From Anastrepha obliqua (Eukaryota > Arthropoda > Insecta > Diptera > Tephritidae): a DNA stretch of 64,000 nucleotides. The notes beneath the pieces are model-generated. The model saw only the letters and a list, made by a program, of their open reading frames with translations. It was not told where the DNA came from and did no database searches. The first letter of the stretch is position 1. Each line of letters opens with the position of its first letter. Both the position numbers and the translations under genes were made by a program. Location: NCBI RefSeq assembly GCF_027943255.1, contig NC_072892.1:23087792-23151791 (forward strand). Direction: 5' to 3'. This document shows, one piece after another, positions 10,936 to 21,949 of this stretch.

Positions 10936-12959
10936 AAAGTGTTACGATATAATTAGAAGCTCTTCATCAATCTTAAATATAAGCTTGTACATTTCTGAAA
11001 TACGAATTGACCAGCCGCCTGCTGCTTTAATTTTGTTTAAAGGGGTCAATATTCAAACCGATAGCAAATCGTTTTATCAAGCTGATAGGGGCATCAGGTC
11101 ACAATAACTGGAAAATAACAGCCTGCAGTTTCTGTTGGACAGATTGGCACCATGCCAACTAAGCAGCGCTAGACGGTATCCGGACGAAGCCGAACTGACA
11201 GATTTGGTCAGAAAAATACGCAGCTGTTAATATTCACAGGACACTGTTAGATATGCATCTCTACCATGAAATTTGATAGTTGTTGTTTGGAGAATGATTT
11301 CATGCTCAACATATTCTCTCAAGTCACATTTCCCATATCAATATCTCTTGTAAATTTTAGAGATGTGTGACCCTGAGTATGACCCTTTTGTAACAGTCAC
11401 TTAAGCCTAATCTTATCGAAGAGTGTACTTATTGAACCTCCATCACTGTGGAGGAAAAACATCTTCTTTGTGAAAATGAGTGCTGATATACATTTGGAGT
11501 GCATAGCAGATGAAATAAAAGTCATCTTTAACCGTATGGAGCACCTCAAGCCATATAAAAATATGAAATATTCATCTCGATATCCAATTTTAATTGCGAA
11601 ATTGATTCAGCTAAATATAGACACATACAGAACCTTACCGATCATTAACAAAATACAAATTGATTCACACAAATTGCACAAAGATATGCGCAAAATAGTT
11701 TCACAAAGCACAACAAAAAATTGTTCCAACAACCAGTAGTGCGGCAACAAAAACAAAATAAATCATGCAAATCTGCGGGTGTGTGGCGCTCGCTGCATCT
11801 GCTCCATCACTAGCAAAGCTGACGACATGAATATTTGCTTTAATTAGAATAAATTGCAACAGCGCACGCTAAGAATACTTAAATGCACAACAACAATAAT
11901 GTAAAATTTCGTGAGCAGCGATAAGAAAGCAAACCGCCAAATGATTTTAGCGCCAGCAACAGCGGGCAAAGTAGGATTGGTTCGCCCACTAAAAAAACAA
12001 AAACAAAAATGTGTGTAAAATGTGAGCTAACGGCTTGTTGCCGATATTTGAATTTATTAGTTAACAATGCGAATGGACCGCGCTGCTGGCAATGTACGCG
12101 ATGTGATACAGCTGCTAGCATTTTTTTAACGGATAGGTGCGCATACATATGTAAGGCTTCATGCATGTTTGTGTGTGTGTGTGTGTGTGTATTTGTATTG
12201 CATATGTATGAATTTCAACAATAAAACATGCATGCGACCGTAAAGCTGGAAAGATTACATTTTCGATGCATCTGATGATGTATATGTGTGAGTGCCCGCG
12301 CTATCTGATGCACGTTGCAAGCACGCAAGCAGCCATGCAAAGCCATTTAAAGCAGTATACTTGCGTTTACATGCATAAATATATGTACATACATATGTGT
12401 ATATGATACATTCCATATATATGTATATATGCATGTAGATGTGTAGATAAATATTTAATAATGCACGCGAATATATTAAGAAAAATTTTAGCTTCAAAAC
12501 TTCGCGTGTATTTTAATAAAGAAAAATCAGTCGATGTTAGTCAATGTTATTCGTCATTTAATTAAAATCGATTTTACTTGCTTTGCCTCCGTCGACGGCG
12601 TCAAGCGAAATCAGAAAAATGCGAAATGATTAATTTGAATGATTAAGTTTGCTTGTCTATTGATAAGAAATCACAAGCATTTTATTAGGTACAAGTATGC
12701 GCTTGTTTTTTTTTTTAATTTTTTCAAAGTATAAATTCCGGCCGCAAAGAAGTTCCAAAACTACAAAATTTGCAAGAGAAACTGAATTAAAACAATAGTT
12801 GAGAGATGACATACAACTGGACTTGTCCCCAGTGGATTTATGTTTCAAAATTAACTGTGATCTGTCTGCTATCTCTGTTTGGGCTAGTGAAAATTCTTTA
12901 TGTTTAAATGCGTCTAAATATATTGCCTTACTTATATGTCTTACATAATCAAACGAGAC
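10936..12959. other. no gene recognised
   Basis: One + strand ORF (11476-11739, from an ATG: MSADIHLECIADEIKVIFNR) is free of stops for 88 codons but matches no family I know and is probably chance. (GT)n at 12166-12192 and TATATGTA repeats at 12380-12430 are microsatellites. Confidence 0.35.
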
Positions 12960-13740
12960 TCAATATGGCTGGATAATTCGTCTCTCGTCTGGCTGTGCTT
13001 CACAATGGCAGCATCAGCGATTCATTGACCAGCAACACAGTCGTATGGCAAGGTTGTCCGTTGTCGCCTCTTCTCATCGCCATCGCCCTTGCATCGCATG
13101 GAGTTTCCCTTGAGGGCCTGGATTTCGCTGATGACATCTGTCTCCTCTCTCACAAACTCACTGACATGCTAGCAAAGGCAGATAAGCTTGTCACGCTGGC
13201 GCGCACTCTTGGATTGCAGATCAAATATCTTCAACACGAAGGCTATGAGAGCCAATCACAATAAAGCAAGAAATATTACGTGTTGACGGGTGCGCGGTGG
13301 ATTTTGTCGAAAGCTTCTGCTGGCTCGGCTGCACTATCACAGCAAAGGGGGAAGCAGATGAAGATGTTAACTACGGGCTAAACAAAGCAAGGGGGGATGC
13401 ATACAGTAAGGACGAGTCCGTATTGTTCTACGGAACAGCAACAAATTCCTCCACATCATCTTAAAATATTCTGGCCGAACACCATCAGCAACGACGCGCT
13501 GTAGAGACCAACGCAAACACAGAAAGTGACGATTGATAAGGCACACGCTTAGATTGCATTACGAGAATTTCCCCAGACTGGAGCACTCTAGGGGCAGAGA
13601 TCTCGGTCGGCCAAAGAATACTTGGATAAGGTCGATGGTCCGCGAGCTACCAGATGTCGACATCACATGAGACGGCGCAAAAACAACAGCCCAGCACCAT
13701 GGAGGATCTTTGCTCTCGAACAAGGAAAAGTGAACAACGT
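12960..13740 (+). mobile_element. non-LTR retrotransposon, reverse transcriptase fragment
   Basis: 12995-13264 is open and contains two reverse transcriptase motifs: WQGCPLSPLLIAIAL and LEGLDFADDICLLSH, whose FADD is the YXDD catalytic box. Downstream the frame breaks, but conserved tail motifs remain (VDFVESFCWLGCTI-like at about 13300, ARGDAY-like at 13390). Looks RTE/Jockey-like; the clade is uncertain. Confidence 0.75.
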
Positions 13741-13759
13741 GGCGAAAAAATTGTGTAGT

Positions 13760-14385
13760 ATTTGTTGACAATATTCCCAACCTCTGGATTGGCTCTAGTT
13801 CTCTGGATGAAGTAAAAAATTTAGGATTCATTCTAAACTCTAAACTTACATGGAATGATCGTATAAAAACACCAAACTGCGAATCTCAGTTCCATTTACG
13901 GAAGCTTAAACCAGGCGTCAATTAGCGATCCAGCTAATTATACCACTTATCACCTACCCTGAGGTAGTATACAGTAAAATGGGTTCAGTATCTTTGAATA
14001 AAGTTACTATAGCATTTAACAATGCTTTACTCCACGTATATGGGATCGGTAGATATGATCATATTTCTGTCTTGGTTGTAGCCTTGAAAATAATTTGTCT
14101 GCTAAGAATTGTATTTTCATGTACAAACTCTTAATTATTTTTTGATTTATGTGAAAGGTTAATTTATTTTTGTGAAAGGTTGATACCAGGAAGGTCATGG
14201 AGACACCATAGTCCAGTTGTGCCAAAATACAATTACTTAACCTCCTCCAGGCTTTCTTTCATTAAAGTCATCAGAGTCTGGAACTAAACATCATCTGAGT
14301 CAATAAAGGTTAGACTGGACAGATTCAACTACAAGACTCAAATATGCAAATATTTTAAAACAGTCTGATATAAATGTATAATAAT
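13760..14385 (+). mobile_element. LINE 3' fragment (different family)
   Basis: The + strand, with frameshifts, gives the region after the polymerase core: SLDEVKNLGFILNSKLTWND, then FNNALLHVYGIGRYDHIS and VIRVWN near the end. This is the order found in Jockey-type reverse transcriptase C-terminal parts. Confidence 0.6.
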
Positions 14386-14419
14386 ATAAGGTGATTTCCA
14401 AAATAAAAAAATTGAGCTA

Positions 14420-15185
14420 AAATTGTTCTGATAACTTCGAGTTTATTTATTCAAAATAGTCCACTCTGGCCTCGATACACTGTTTTGCGCGAGCTAAAAG
14501 CTTTTCGAAAGAGTGTTTCAGGTCATTGACTGGAATGTCCTTCAGGGTGTCGGTACAAGCCTTTTGCATGGCATCCACGGGCGCAAAACGTTTTCCTTTC
14601 ATGGCCAAATGTAATTTTCCGAATAGGTAGAATTTACAGGGAGTCATATCAGGTGAATACAGTAAGTGATTGATGGTTAAAATGCGATTTCTAGTCAAAA
14701 AATCAGTCATGAAATAAGCGCCACTTTCCTCCTTCGCGGTATTCAGGGCAAATTCGATGAATGCGATGCAACAAACGCTTCAAAACGTCAAGATAGAAAA
14801 TCGCATTGACGGTTTCGCCAGTTGGCACGAACTCCTTGGACTCGTAAAAACAAATGAGCATCGACTTGATTTTTGACTTCTCCAAACGCGATTTTTTGGG
14901 TGGCGGCTCGTCTGGGGCCTTTCATTCGGCACTTTGACTCTTAGTTTAAGGTTCTTGTTGGAAACACCACGTTTCATCACCAGTTGTAATGTTGTAAAGG
15001 TAGTTCTCGCCTTTTCTCGCCTCGTTAATAAGGTCTTTCGAATGTTGAATTCTGAGCAATGTTTGGTTCTCAGTTAACTTGTGTGGTGCAGAGACCTTTC
15101 GTAAGCCCAAATGATCAGATGAAATGCGATAGATGTTTGTCACCACGCTTTCACTGGAAATCAGCTAGAAATGTAACTTCCAACG
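14420..15185 (-). mobile_element. mariner (DD34D) pseudogene
   Basis: Minus strand, N to C: ISSDHLGLRKVSAPHKLTEN, ITTGDETWCFQQEP (first catalytic Asp in GDETW), KSKIKSMLICFYESK, EFVPTGETVNAIFYLDVLKR, then FHD joined directly to TDFLTRNRILTI. About ten residues around the second catalytic Asp are deleted with a frameshift, and LYSPDMTPCKFYLF has Lys where the third Asp is expected. Clearly inactive. Confidence 0.85.
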
Positions 15186-16620
15186 CACTAACCCATTAAA
15201 AAGATGGAGCCATCAAAAACATTTTTATGACGCCACTCTTGTTTATTTTGGACTTCGCCTTGTATTTATTACAGGATATAAATGCATTACACTTTCCTCT
15301 TTCCTCCTGTACTGATTCCCCTTTTTGCTTTCACTATATTTTCTATTATTACTATTACTATTTTAATGTAATTTAGATTTATGGTAAGTTAATTATTGTT
15401 AGAATTTTGTGATGTGAAAATGTATATAAGTTGAAGTACTTTTAAAATTAAAATTCAAAATTTGGGATAAATCCTGGGCACGCAGTTTTCCAGCTTATTC
15501 AACTTTTATATATTCCGCAATCCTAAAGTAGAGGTCTCCATTTTGTTCATTTTGCACATTTTCGAACAGCCCGGGCGTATGAGCAACGAATACTCGCACA
15601 CCTGCCGATGCTCATTACTAGAAAATTGTCGAGCGTAAGCACGAGCATATCGATTTTTTATTATAGTTTGAGCCATGCTTGTTTGGATTATTTTAACTTT
15701 TTTGTTAGCCCTGGTTTTTAGTTTCACAAGTTACTCATACATTGCCAGGAAGAATGGTTTGGATGTGTCAGTGGAACTGCTGATTTGATGTTTTTTATTG
15801 TCTTGGTTTGTGGATTGTAAAATTTTATTTAAAAATTGTGTACAACTATGGCGGCATACGTTTGTGAGAAGTAATTTTCAATAAGAAGAAGACAAATATG
15901 GTTTATGGCCAAGTGTGTTTTGGAATGAATTATTTTTCCTTGTCGCGAATGTTTTCGATGGCCCATTACGTGTTAAATTATAACGTAAGAAACGCTTGTA
16001 AGCACTTTTCTGTATAGTTTTCAAGCCAGCTATACAAATTACTGGTAGGTATGTAAAAAAGTACTGGTAGCTAAGTAAATAAAAAAAAAATATGGTAATG
16101 TATCTCTATACCTCTCGAATTTTCAATTATTTTGCTCGGTTAGCTGCGGCATATCTTCTGATATTTTACCTTCGCATTCACTTGCATTTATAAAACAAAA
16201 TTGCATTAGAGTTGAAGTTAAAGCAGAGTCATGATTTTATTTGTATTTTTCAAAACAAACAACAACAATGCTCTGAAAACAAATTATTTTTGTCAAAGCA
16301 AATTCCTCCGCCTTAGAAATAATCAGCTTGCTTTGACAATTTGAAAGCCAAAAGAAAAAAGAAAATAAATTTAAATTTTTTATTTTTACTACTGTTATCA
16401 CCTTGAATAGATTCGCCTTGCACAGTGCTAGCATTGTTGGAAAGCTAAATAAATGCTATCAAATCAAATTGACAATTTTTTTAGCTTGGAAATTTCCAAA
16501 AAACATTTTAGGTGTAGAAATAGTATAGAGTTTTCAGAAATTATTTGAAATTGCATTACGCGTTTACAGAAGAATGCAAAAAAATTAAGAAGGAATTCTC
16601 AAATTCTCATTGGAAAGTTG
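15186..16620. other. no gene seen
   Basis: AT-rich non-coding sequence. No family recognised on either strand. Confidence 0.45.
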
Positions 16621-16624
16621 TACG

Positions 16625-16806
16625 CCTCCTCCGAACGGTAGATGGTTTTTTCATGAGGAGCTTTTTCATGGTAGTAAGGCACTTCGAAGTTTGCCATTGT
16701 CAGATCGCCATTGGAAGCAATTTTGTTCTATCATTTCGTGTTTCATACCCGTAGCACTACCGAATGGTAGTCACGCATCAACCAGTTCAACCATTCGGCT
16801 ACTTGA
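16625..16806 (-). repeat. SINE-like repeat, diverged copy
   Basis: On the minus strand the tRNA-like head is visible (TAGCCGAATGGTTGAAC, an A-box-like block at about 16802-16786, then CGTGACTACCATTCGG), followed by the conserved body block around ATGAAAAAGCTCCTCATGAA. The 3' tail is missing. Confidence 0.65.
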
Positions 16807-16857
16807 AATAATATGACAGCAACAAAAACTGTCGACTGCTTACAGCCGATTGTAATT

Positions 16858-17058
16858 TACACATAAAGTAAATTGCTTTCTGTCATTTTTTTAGGTTGAA
16901 CATAAAAATATTTGCATATTTAAATAGGAAGCAAATATTATATTATAAAATAAACTTAAAGTACACATAAAGTAAATTGCTTTCTGTCATTTTTTTAGGT
17001 TGAACATAAAAATATTTGCATATTTAAATAGGAAGCAAATATTATAAAATAAACTTTA
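16858..17058. repeat. 104-bp direct tandem duplication
   Basis: The 104-bp unit at 16858-16961 is repeated at 16962-17058, identical apart from a short deletion of ATTAT near the end. Both contain TTTTTTTAGGTTGAACATAA and TTTAAATAGGAAGCAAATAT. A third, diverged version is at about 21745-21805. Confidence 0.85.
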
Positions 17059-17095
17059 GAATGGAGATCTCCAATTTTGGGTGCAAAAGTGGTAC

Positions 17096-17100
17096 CGTTG
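17096..17100. other. target-site duplication, left (CGTTG)
   Basis: CGTTG here is repeated at 19733-19737, directly outside the two CACAGTG ends. Transib insertions make 5-bp duplications. Confidence 0.85.
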
Positions 17101-19732
17101 CACAGTGGGCGGCGCTTTCTAAATAGCTTCTTAAATACAATGAAAAAATACATTACTTTATTCTAAAAATATGTGTTAATTATTTATTTCTATGTTTTTA
17201 TGTTTTATTAGAAAAAAAAAACTATTCAGAGTCGGAGCTCTCAGAATTACTGCCGTCAGGTAGATCATTTATATGTAAAAAAAGGTGTTTGACCTCATCA
17301 TCTATATCAATGTGATTTTTGGAGTACTTGGAGGTGCTTTTAGACTTATATGTAATAATAGGATCTGAAGAAACTAAAATAGTGTGTATTAAGTCTTCCA
17401 TTGTATTCAATCTTGAGTTTTTTCGCGTATGGTTCAGTCTATAACTGCGAAAATCTTTATTTCTTGCCTCAAGTGCCTCTTCTGACATCATTTCTATTGG
17501 TAGCGAAACTTTTTTAATAATATCTGCTCCGTGTATTAATATTTTATGTACAGGTGGAGGCATATAAAACCAAGATATTCGGAAACAAATAATTCTGCTG
17601 TATTCGAAGCATATATGCGAAAAGCCTCTATGTTAACTGCATACCCACATGCCATAGTACGCAAAATTATACCAAGCCTTTTTATAAGTTCTACTTTTAC
17701 GCCAGTTACTGTAGAGGCTAAAATTGGATGCTGGAAAAATATTCTTGAAGTATTCCCAGTGTTTGTATTGCCTGATCCTTTCGTGGGAATGTCCACCAAT
17801 ATACCCATTTTTTCTTTTAGCTCAAGTTGAATCTTTCTTTTGGTTTGCTGAGCGATTTCTTTGTTTTCTTCACGAATTTGCCAATTTTGTATGGGTATTC
17901 TATAGGCGATATGAATTATACACTCAAAGCACCATATCCAAGCATGAAGTGTTGACAATCCGTACTCATACAAGTGTTCCTGTGGTTGTCTCAATTGAAC
18001 ATTATTTAGATTATTCATCAATTTTGGTGTTGCTCCACAAATTCCACAGGCCAGCGATGATGAGCCCGTTAAAGTGTTAAAAACTTTCCCATCAATCATT
18101 TTTAAATGGAATTCATGTACTACTTCGAAAAAACCTCAACTTTGTCGGAACAATGCTTATAATTTGCCTTTTAATATTATCTATATCAACCTTAACTAAC
18201 TCCGCTGACTCTTTTTCAAAAATTATTTTAATGGGTCTGCAGAACCGAGTTGAACAAGGCCTGTTATTTTGCCATAGAACAGCGTCTCCTTTTTTAATTT
18301 GTAAAGGCACAATACATACAGCAAATAAATACTCATCAGTTATTTCACAATCAGAAGCACTAAAACGTTGACGGTAAGTGGAGTGACCACTGCTGCCGTC
18401 ACAGCCCCATTTAAATATTGCTTTTATGCTGTCATTAATATTGCCTACAGTCAAAACACCTTCAAAAGATTTTGAAAATCCTTGTACTATACGTGCAACA
18501 GTATGGTCTACCAGACTTTGCATGGCAACTTCCGCTGGAAGTTCAGTTACGTGTACCTATGTCACTGGGGTAACACTGTGTTTTAGCCTTAAGTAAAATA
18601 TCGTAGCTTGGATAAATATTGCAGTTTTGTTCTTTGGCACCATATAGCATTATTTTGTACGACCTTTTTGAGTATCCGCCATCTATATAAAGAGATAAAG
18701 CTTCCTCAGGTGTATACGGAATTGGGGTTTTTTGTTCAGAGTTAACAGACTTAAGCATTTTCGAAGCAGTCGAACTTTCTGCAAATAATTTTGAAACAAC
18801 CTGTGAAGCATTTCTTTTTCCAGCTTTGTAAAGACTTACGCTTGCCGCTACCATTAACCCTTGGTTAGGTGTTTCGTTAACAATAGTTGCAATTTTTTTT
18901 TTTTTTTTTGAGTTTTCATTGTACACTCTGAAATAGGTTTTTGTATACGGTGATCAACAGTTGGTTTAGAAAAATTTATATTTTCATCCAACCATTTCTT
19001 CGAACACTGACATAACCCTATGACATTCTTTCCACTTTTCTAGAAGTTTGCTTATGAAATTTCTTAATTGTTTTTGAATTTTGCGAGTTTGCTCTTCACT
19101 ATACTTTGAGCGATCAATGACGTTAGAAAATATATGATTTTCAACCATTAGAAATTTTGTAAAAAAGGGTGCGTTTAGACTCTGCCATAGTATCTAAAAA
19201 AGGAAAAAAAATCAGTAATTTGAAAATACTTGCAGCCAATTTTTTGACAAGACGTAGACCACAACATATTTTAACAAATTATGCAAACATTGAATCGAAT
19301 CCCATCGAATCCACCACACTTATTTTCTACGGAACATTGGATTACATATATAAAAACATTTTGATATAGGACAATTTCTTTTTCCAGTGTAAAGATCTAA
19401 ATTATATATTAACAGACCACAATAACTTTTTTTTACTTAACACATACCAAATTATAATAATTAAGTCGCAAATCTTATTAAAAAATTTTATATTTAAGTT
19501 TTTCAGTTCAACAAAATTGCACTTAAAAATAGGTAAATAGTAATAATTGCACTTGTTAAAACATGAGTTAAATACGATTCACAGATATGCGAATATTTGG
19601 AACAAAACAAAAACGAAACCAGAAAAGACCCCCTTAGGAAATAAATTTTCAATAAAACAAACAAAATTTGGAGAATTCTGAATTTAAAAATTTCGCTAAA
19701 ACGCCGCTAGATTGACCATTTTTCCCACTGTG
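17101..19732 (-). mobile_element. Transib transposon (RAG1-related)
   Basis: 2632 bp with both ends reading inward CACAGTGGG and flanked by the 5-bp direct repeat CGTTG. The first seven bases equal the recombination-signal heptamer. The only gene-like content is a minus-strand transposase of the RAG1-core type. Length, TSD size and termini fit the Transib superfamily. Beyond the first nine bases the two ends match only in a shifted GCGGCG block. Nothing suggests a RAG2-like partner. Confidence 0.9.
17222..19188 (-). pseudogene. Transib transposase, RAG1-core homologue, frameshifted
   Basis: Transposase of the surrounding element; homologue of the vertebrate RAG1 catalytic core. The segments run in order on the minus strand: N-terminal helices (19148-18990, SKLLEKWKECHRV), 18926-18543 (EEALSLYIDGGYSKRSYK), 18523-18113 (IFKWGCDGSSGHSTYRQ), 18099-17536 (MIDGKVFN, CGICGAT, GLSTLHAWIWCFE) and 17563-17222 (VHKILIHG, SEEALEARNKDFRSYR). 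Asp in GCDG, Asp in MIDGK and Glu in EARNKDF align with RAG1 D600, D708 and E962; CxxC and HxxxxH match its zinc site. At least four frameshifts (a T run near 18127, an A run near 18900, near 17563, near 18990) make it a pseudogene. Confidence 0.9.
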
Positions 19733-19737
19733 CGTTG
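19733..19737. other. target-site duplication, right (CGTTG)
   Basis: Partner of 17096-17100. Confidence 0.85.
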
Positions 19738-20212
19738 GAAAGCTGGAGTTCTACTTACTTCAGATATACCCAGCTTTAGCTGCCGAAAACTTATAGTTGT
19801 CGAGTAATTTCTAGTAACATTTTTTTATATTTATTAGCCATTTTTCTGAGAAAATAGGCACAAGTGCTTTATAAAATTTAAAACTGTTGCATCTCTTTAT
19901 TTTAATTATTATTTATAAAGAAATTTTTAAGATACAACTACAATATAAAAAGCGTAAGCAGAAGACACATCAGCAGGTTAGGTTAAGTTGAAGCGATTGT
20001 CCCGTGGTACATACTCGGGCTCATAGCCTATTGTGATGCTTCATGGGGAATTTGCCTTTATCTCTCCTAAAACCAGTGTCCACTTTTAAAATTTTTTAGA
20101 AAATCTCTGATTTCCGCAGAACTGAACACAAGCAGGATGTGAAAGCTTTCAAAGGTAGAGAAATATAGTCCGAGACGGCTGCAAAGAAATACACCAAATA
20201 CAGCATAATTTA
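19738..20212. other. no gene seen
   Basis: Non-coding AT-rich sequence. A LINE-like or host origin of the patch around 19975-20060 cannot be decided. Confidence 0.4.
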
Positions 20213-20700
20213 CCCTATGATCAAAAAGTACCGGGAAGGTGATGTTGAATGTTTTCTTCGATTGCCAAGGCATAGTGCACTATGAGTACCTTCCATCGGG
20301 TTAGACAGTCCATAAAGAATGCTATTTATCCGTTTTGAAGTATTTGAGAGATGCTGTACGTCGCAAACGGCCGAAAATGTGGCAAACAATTCTTGGATTT
20401 TGTGCTGGATTATTTGACCAAACCACCAAGTAAATACCATCGTGCAAGCACCGTATTTACCTGATATGGCCCCGTGAGACTTCTTTTTGTTTCCCAAGTT
20501 GAAGTTACCACTTCGTGGAAGGGGATTGCAGTCAATAGAGTAGATCAAAGAGAATGCGACGAAGGAGCTGAAGGCCATCCCTTTGTCGGCCTACGAGGGA
20601 TGCATGGAAGACTGGGTTATACGTTGGCACATGTGTGTTGCTTCAGACGGGACATATTTTGAACATTCTCGGTACTTCTGATCATAGGATATATAGCTAG
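20213..20700 (+). mobile_element. internally deleted mariner (DD34D), copy 2
   Basis: Ends CCCTATGATCAAAAAGTACC (left) and, inverted, ATCCTATGATCAG (right) match the element at 5399-5964. The + strand reads MLNVFFDCQGIVHYEYLPSG, stop, then VLKYLRDAVRRKRPKMW and, after a further deletion removing the second catalytic Asp, fragments up to the C-terminus. Inactive. Confidence 0.75.
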
Positions 20701-20702
20701 GT

Positions 20703-21450
20703 TGGTAGGTGAAATGGTTGAAGCACCACTCTGGCACTCCCTAAGTAGCACTAAAGCGCCGCATTGACACTATTATGCGACCTCCAATAGAAAGATATCT
20801 ACAGCCAGCCAGATCTATTGATATAATGGAGAAGATTGATGGGAAGAAAGGAGCACCCAGTGACCTTAATCGTCTAGCTGCCAAACACGGACGTTTACAG
20901 AGAAAGTGCTCAACAGTCCCCTTCTACGTAAGGTCCCCACAGCTTTTGCAATTGGGGTTAAATGGTAAACCTAGCTTTTTCGCATATTTGCCGATCGGCA
21001 AGTGTTACCGGCCACCGGTCACAGCTATGAGTTTGGAAATTGAACAGCGTGGAGTCCCTAAGACTTTCTGAGTCTTACGTTTATTGTACTAGGGCCACGG
21101 GGTTTTCCAAATAGCAAACGAAGAAATGGAACCTCATATTTTTTTTCTGCGAAATAAGTTGTGCAATTCCTCTTTAACAACAGTCAGGGAGATGACGATG
21201 ACCAAGTAGGAGGTCTCTGAGATTAATTCAATATACCTCTTCCTCATCAGCAGGCTCATCAGCAATTTCATTTCTCAACTATGTCCCGCTATGTTCTGGA
21301 ACCCAGATCAGAGAAATGTTACCTGGATACCCAAGAGATTTGATCTCCTCCTTACAAGAGTTGACCAATTTGGATCTACATCATGCCTCCATCGCTCCCA
21401 CGTTCCCTAAGCATACCTGTAGGATCGCAAACATTAGCAGTATTCGGCAA
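20703..21450 (-). mobile_element. LINE with RNase H, 3' fragment, copy 1
   Basis: Same sequence family as 36855-37920 and 50455-51130, all in the same orientation. On the minus strand the 21180-21440 part corresponds to the RNase H and following linker seen better in the other copies, and the 20710-20900 part to the C-terminal end. Reading frames are broken throughout. Confidence 0.65.
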
Positions 21451-21949
21451 TTTTAAGGAGAGACATTTTTTTAAGTTTATTAAAAAAATAAGCATTTTGA
21501 ACGATAAATAATGCTATTAATTCTTAATGGTGATTCGTAAAAAGTTCTATAAATAAAAATACCAATATAGTGACCACATTTGTGTGTAATAATTTTTGAG
21601 TTCATTCCACGCACTTAGCGATTATATGCAAGCCGTTCGTGGTAGTAATGGAAAAATACCTCTTTTTATTTATTAATTCAAGTTTCAGGACTGGTGCCAT
21701 ATTTTATGTAAGCAAATAAAAAGTTAGTAATTATTTCTTTTGAAAATTATTTTAGGTTGAACAAAATACGTCAACATATTTAAATAGGCAAGCAAATATT
21801 ATTTTGATAAAGTTTCTATAACATCTTTCCCTTTTTCTATTTCACATTTTTACATTCAAACAGACAATGCAATTAGCGGTCCATGAAACTTGCAAGCTTT
21901 TTCAAGTTTTGCATATTTCTTTCTCTTTGGAGCGAATGCTGCTCAAATC
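21451..21949. other. no gene; diverged repeat related to 16858
   Basis: 21745-21805 resembles the 104-bp unit duplicated at 16858-17058. The rest is unremarkable AT-rich sequence. Confidence 0.45.

Noticed and set aside
17724..18080. 118-codon open frame on +
   Set aside because: Antisense to the Transib transposase.
17101..19732. A 12/23-like spacer rule between the two Transib ends
   Set aside because: The shared GCGGCG block is offset by 17 bases, not 11, and no nonamer is present at the expected place at both ends.
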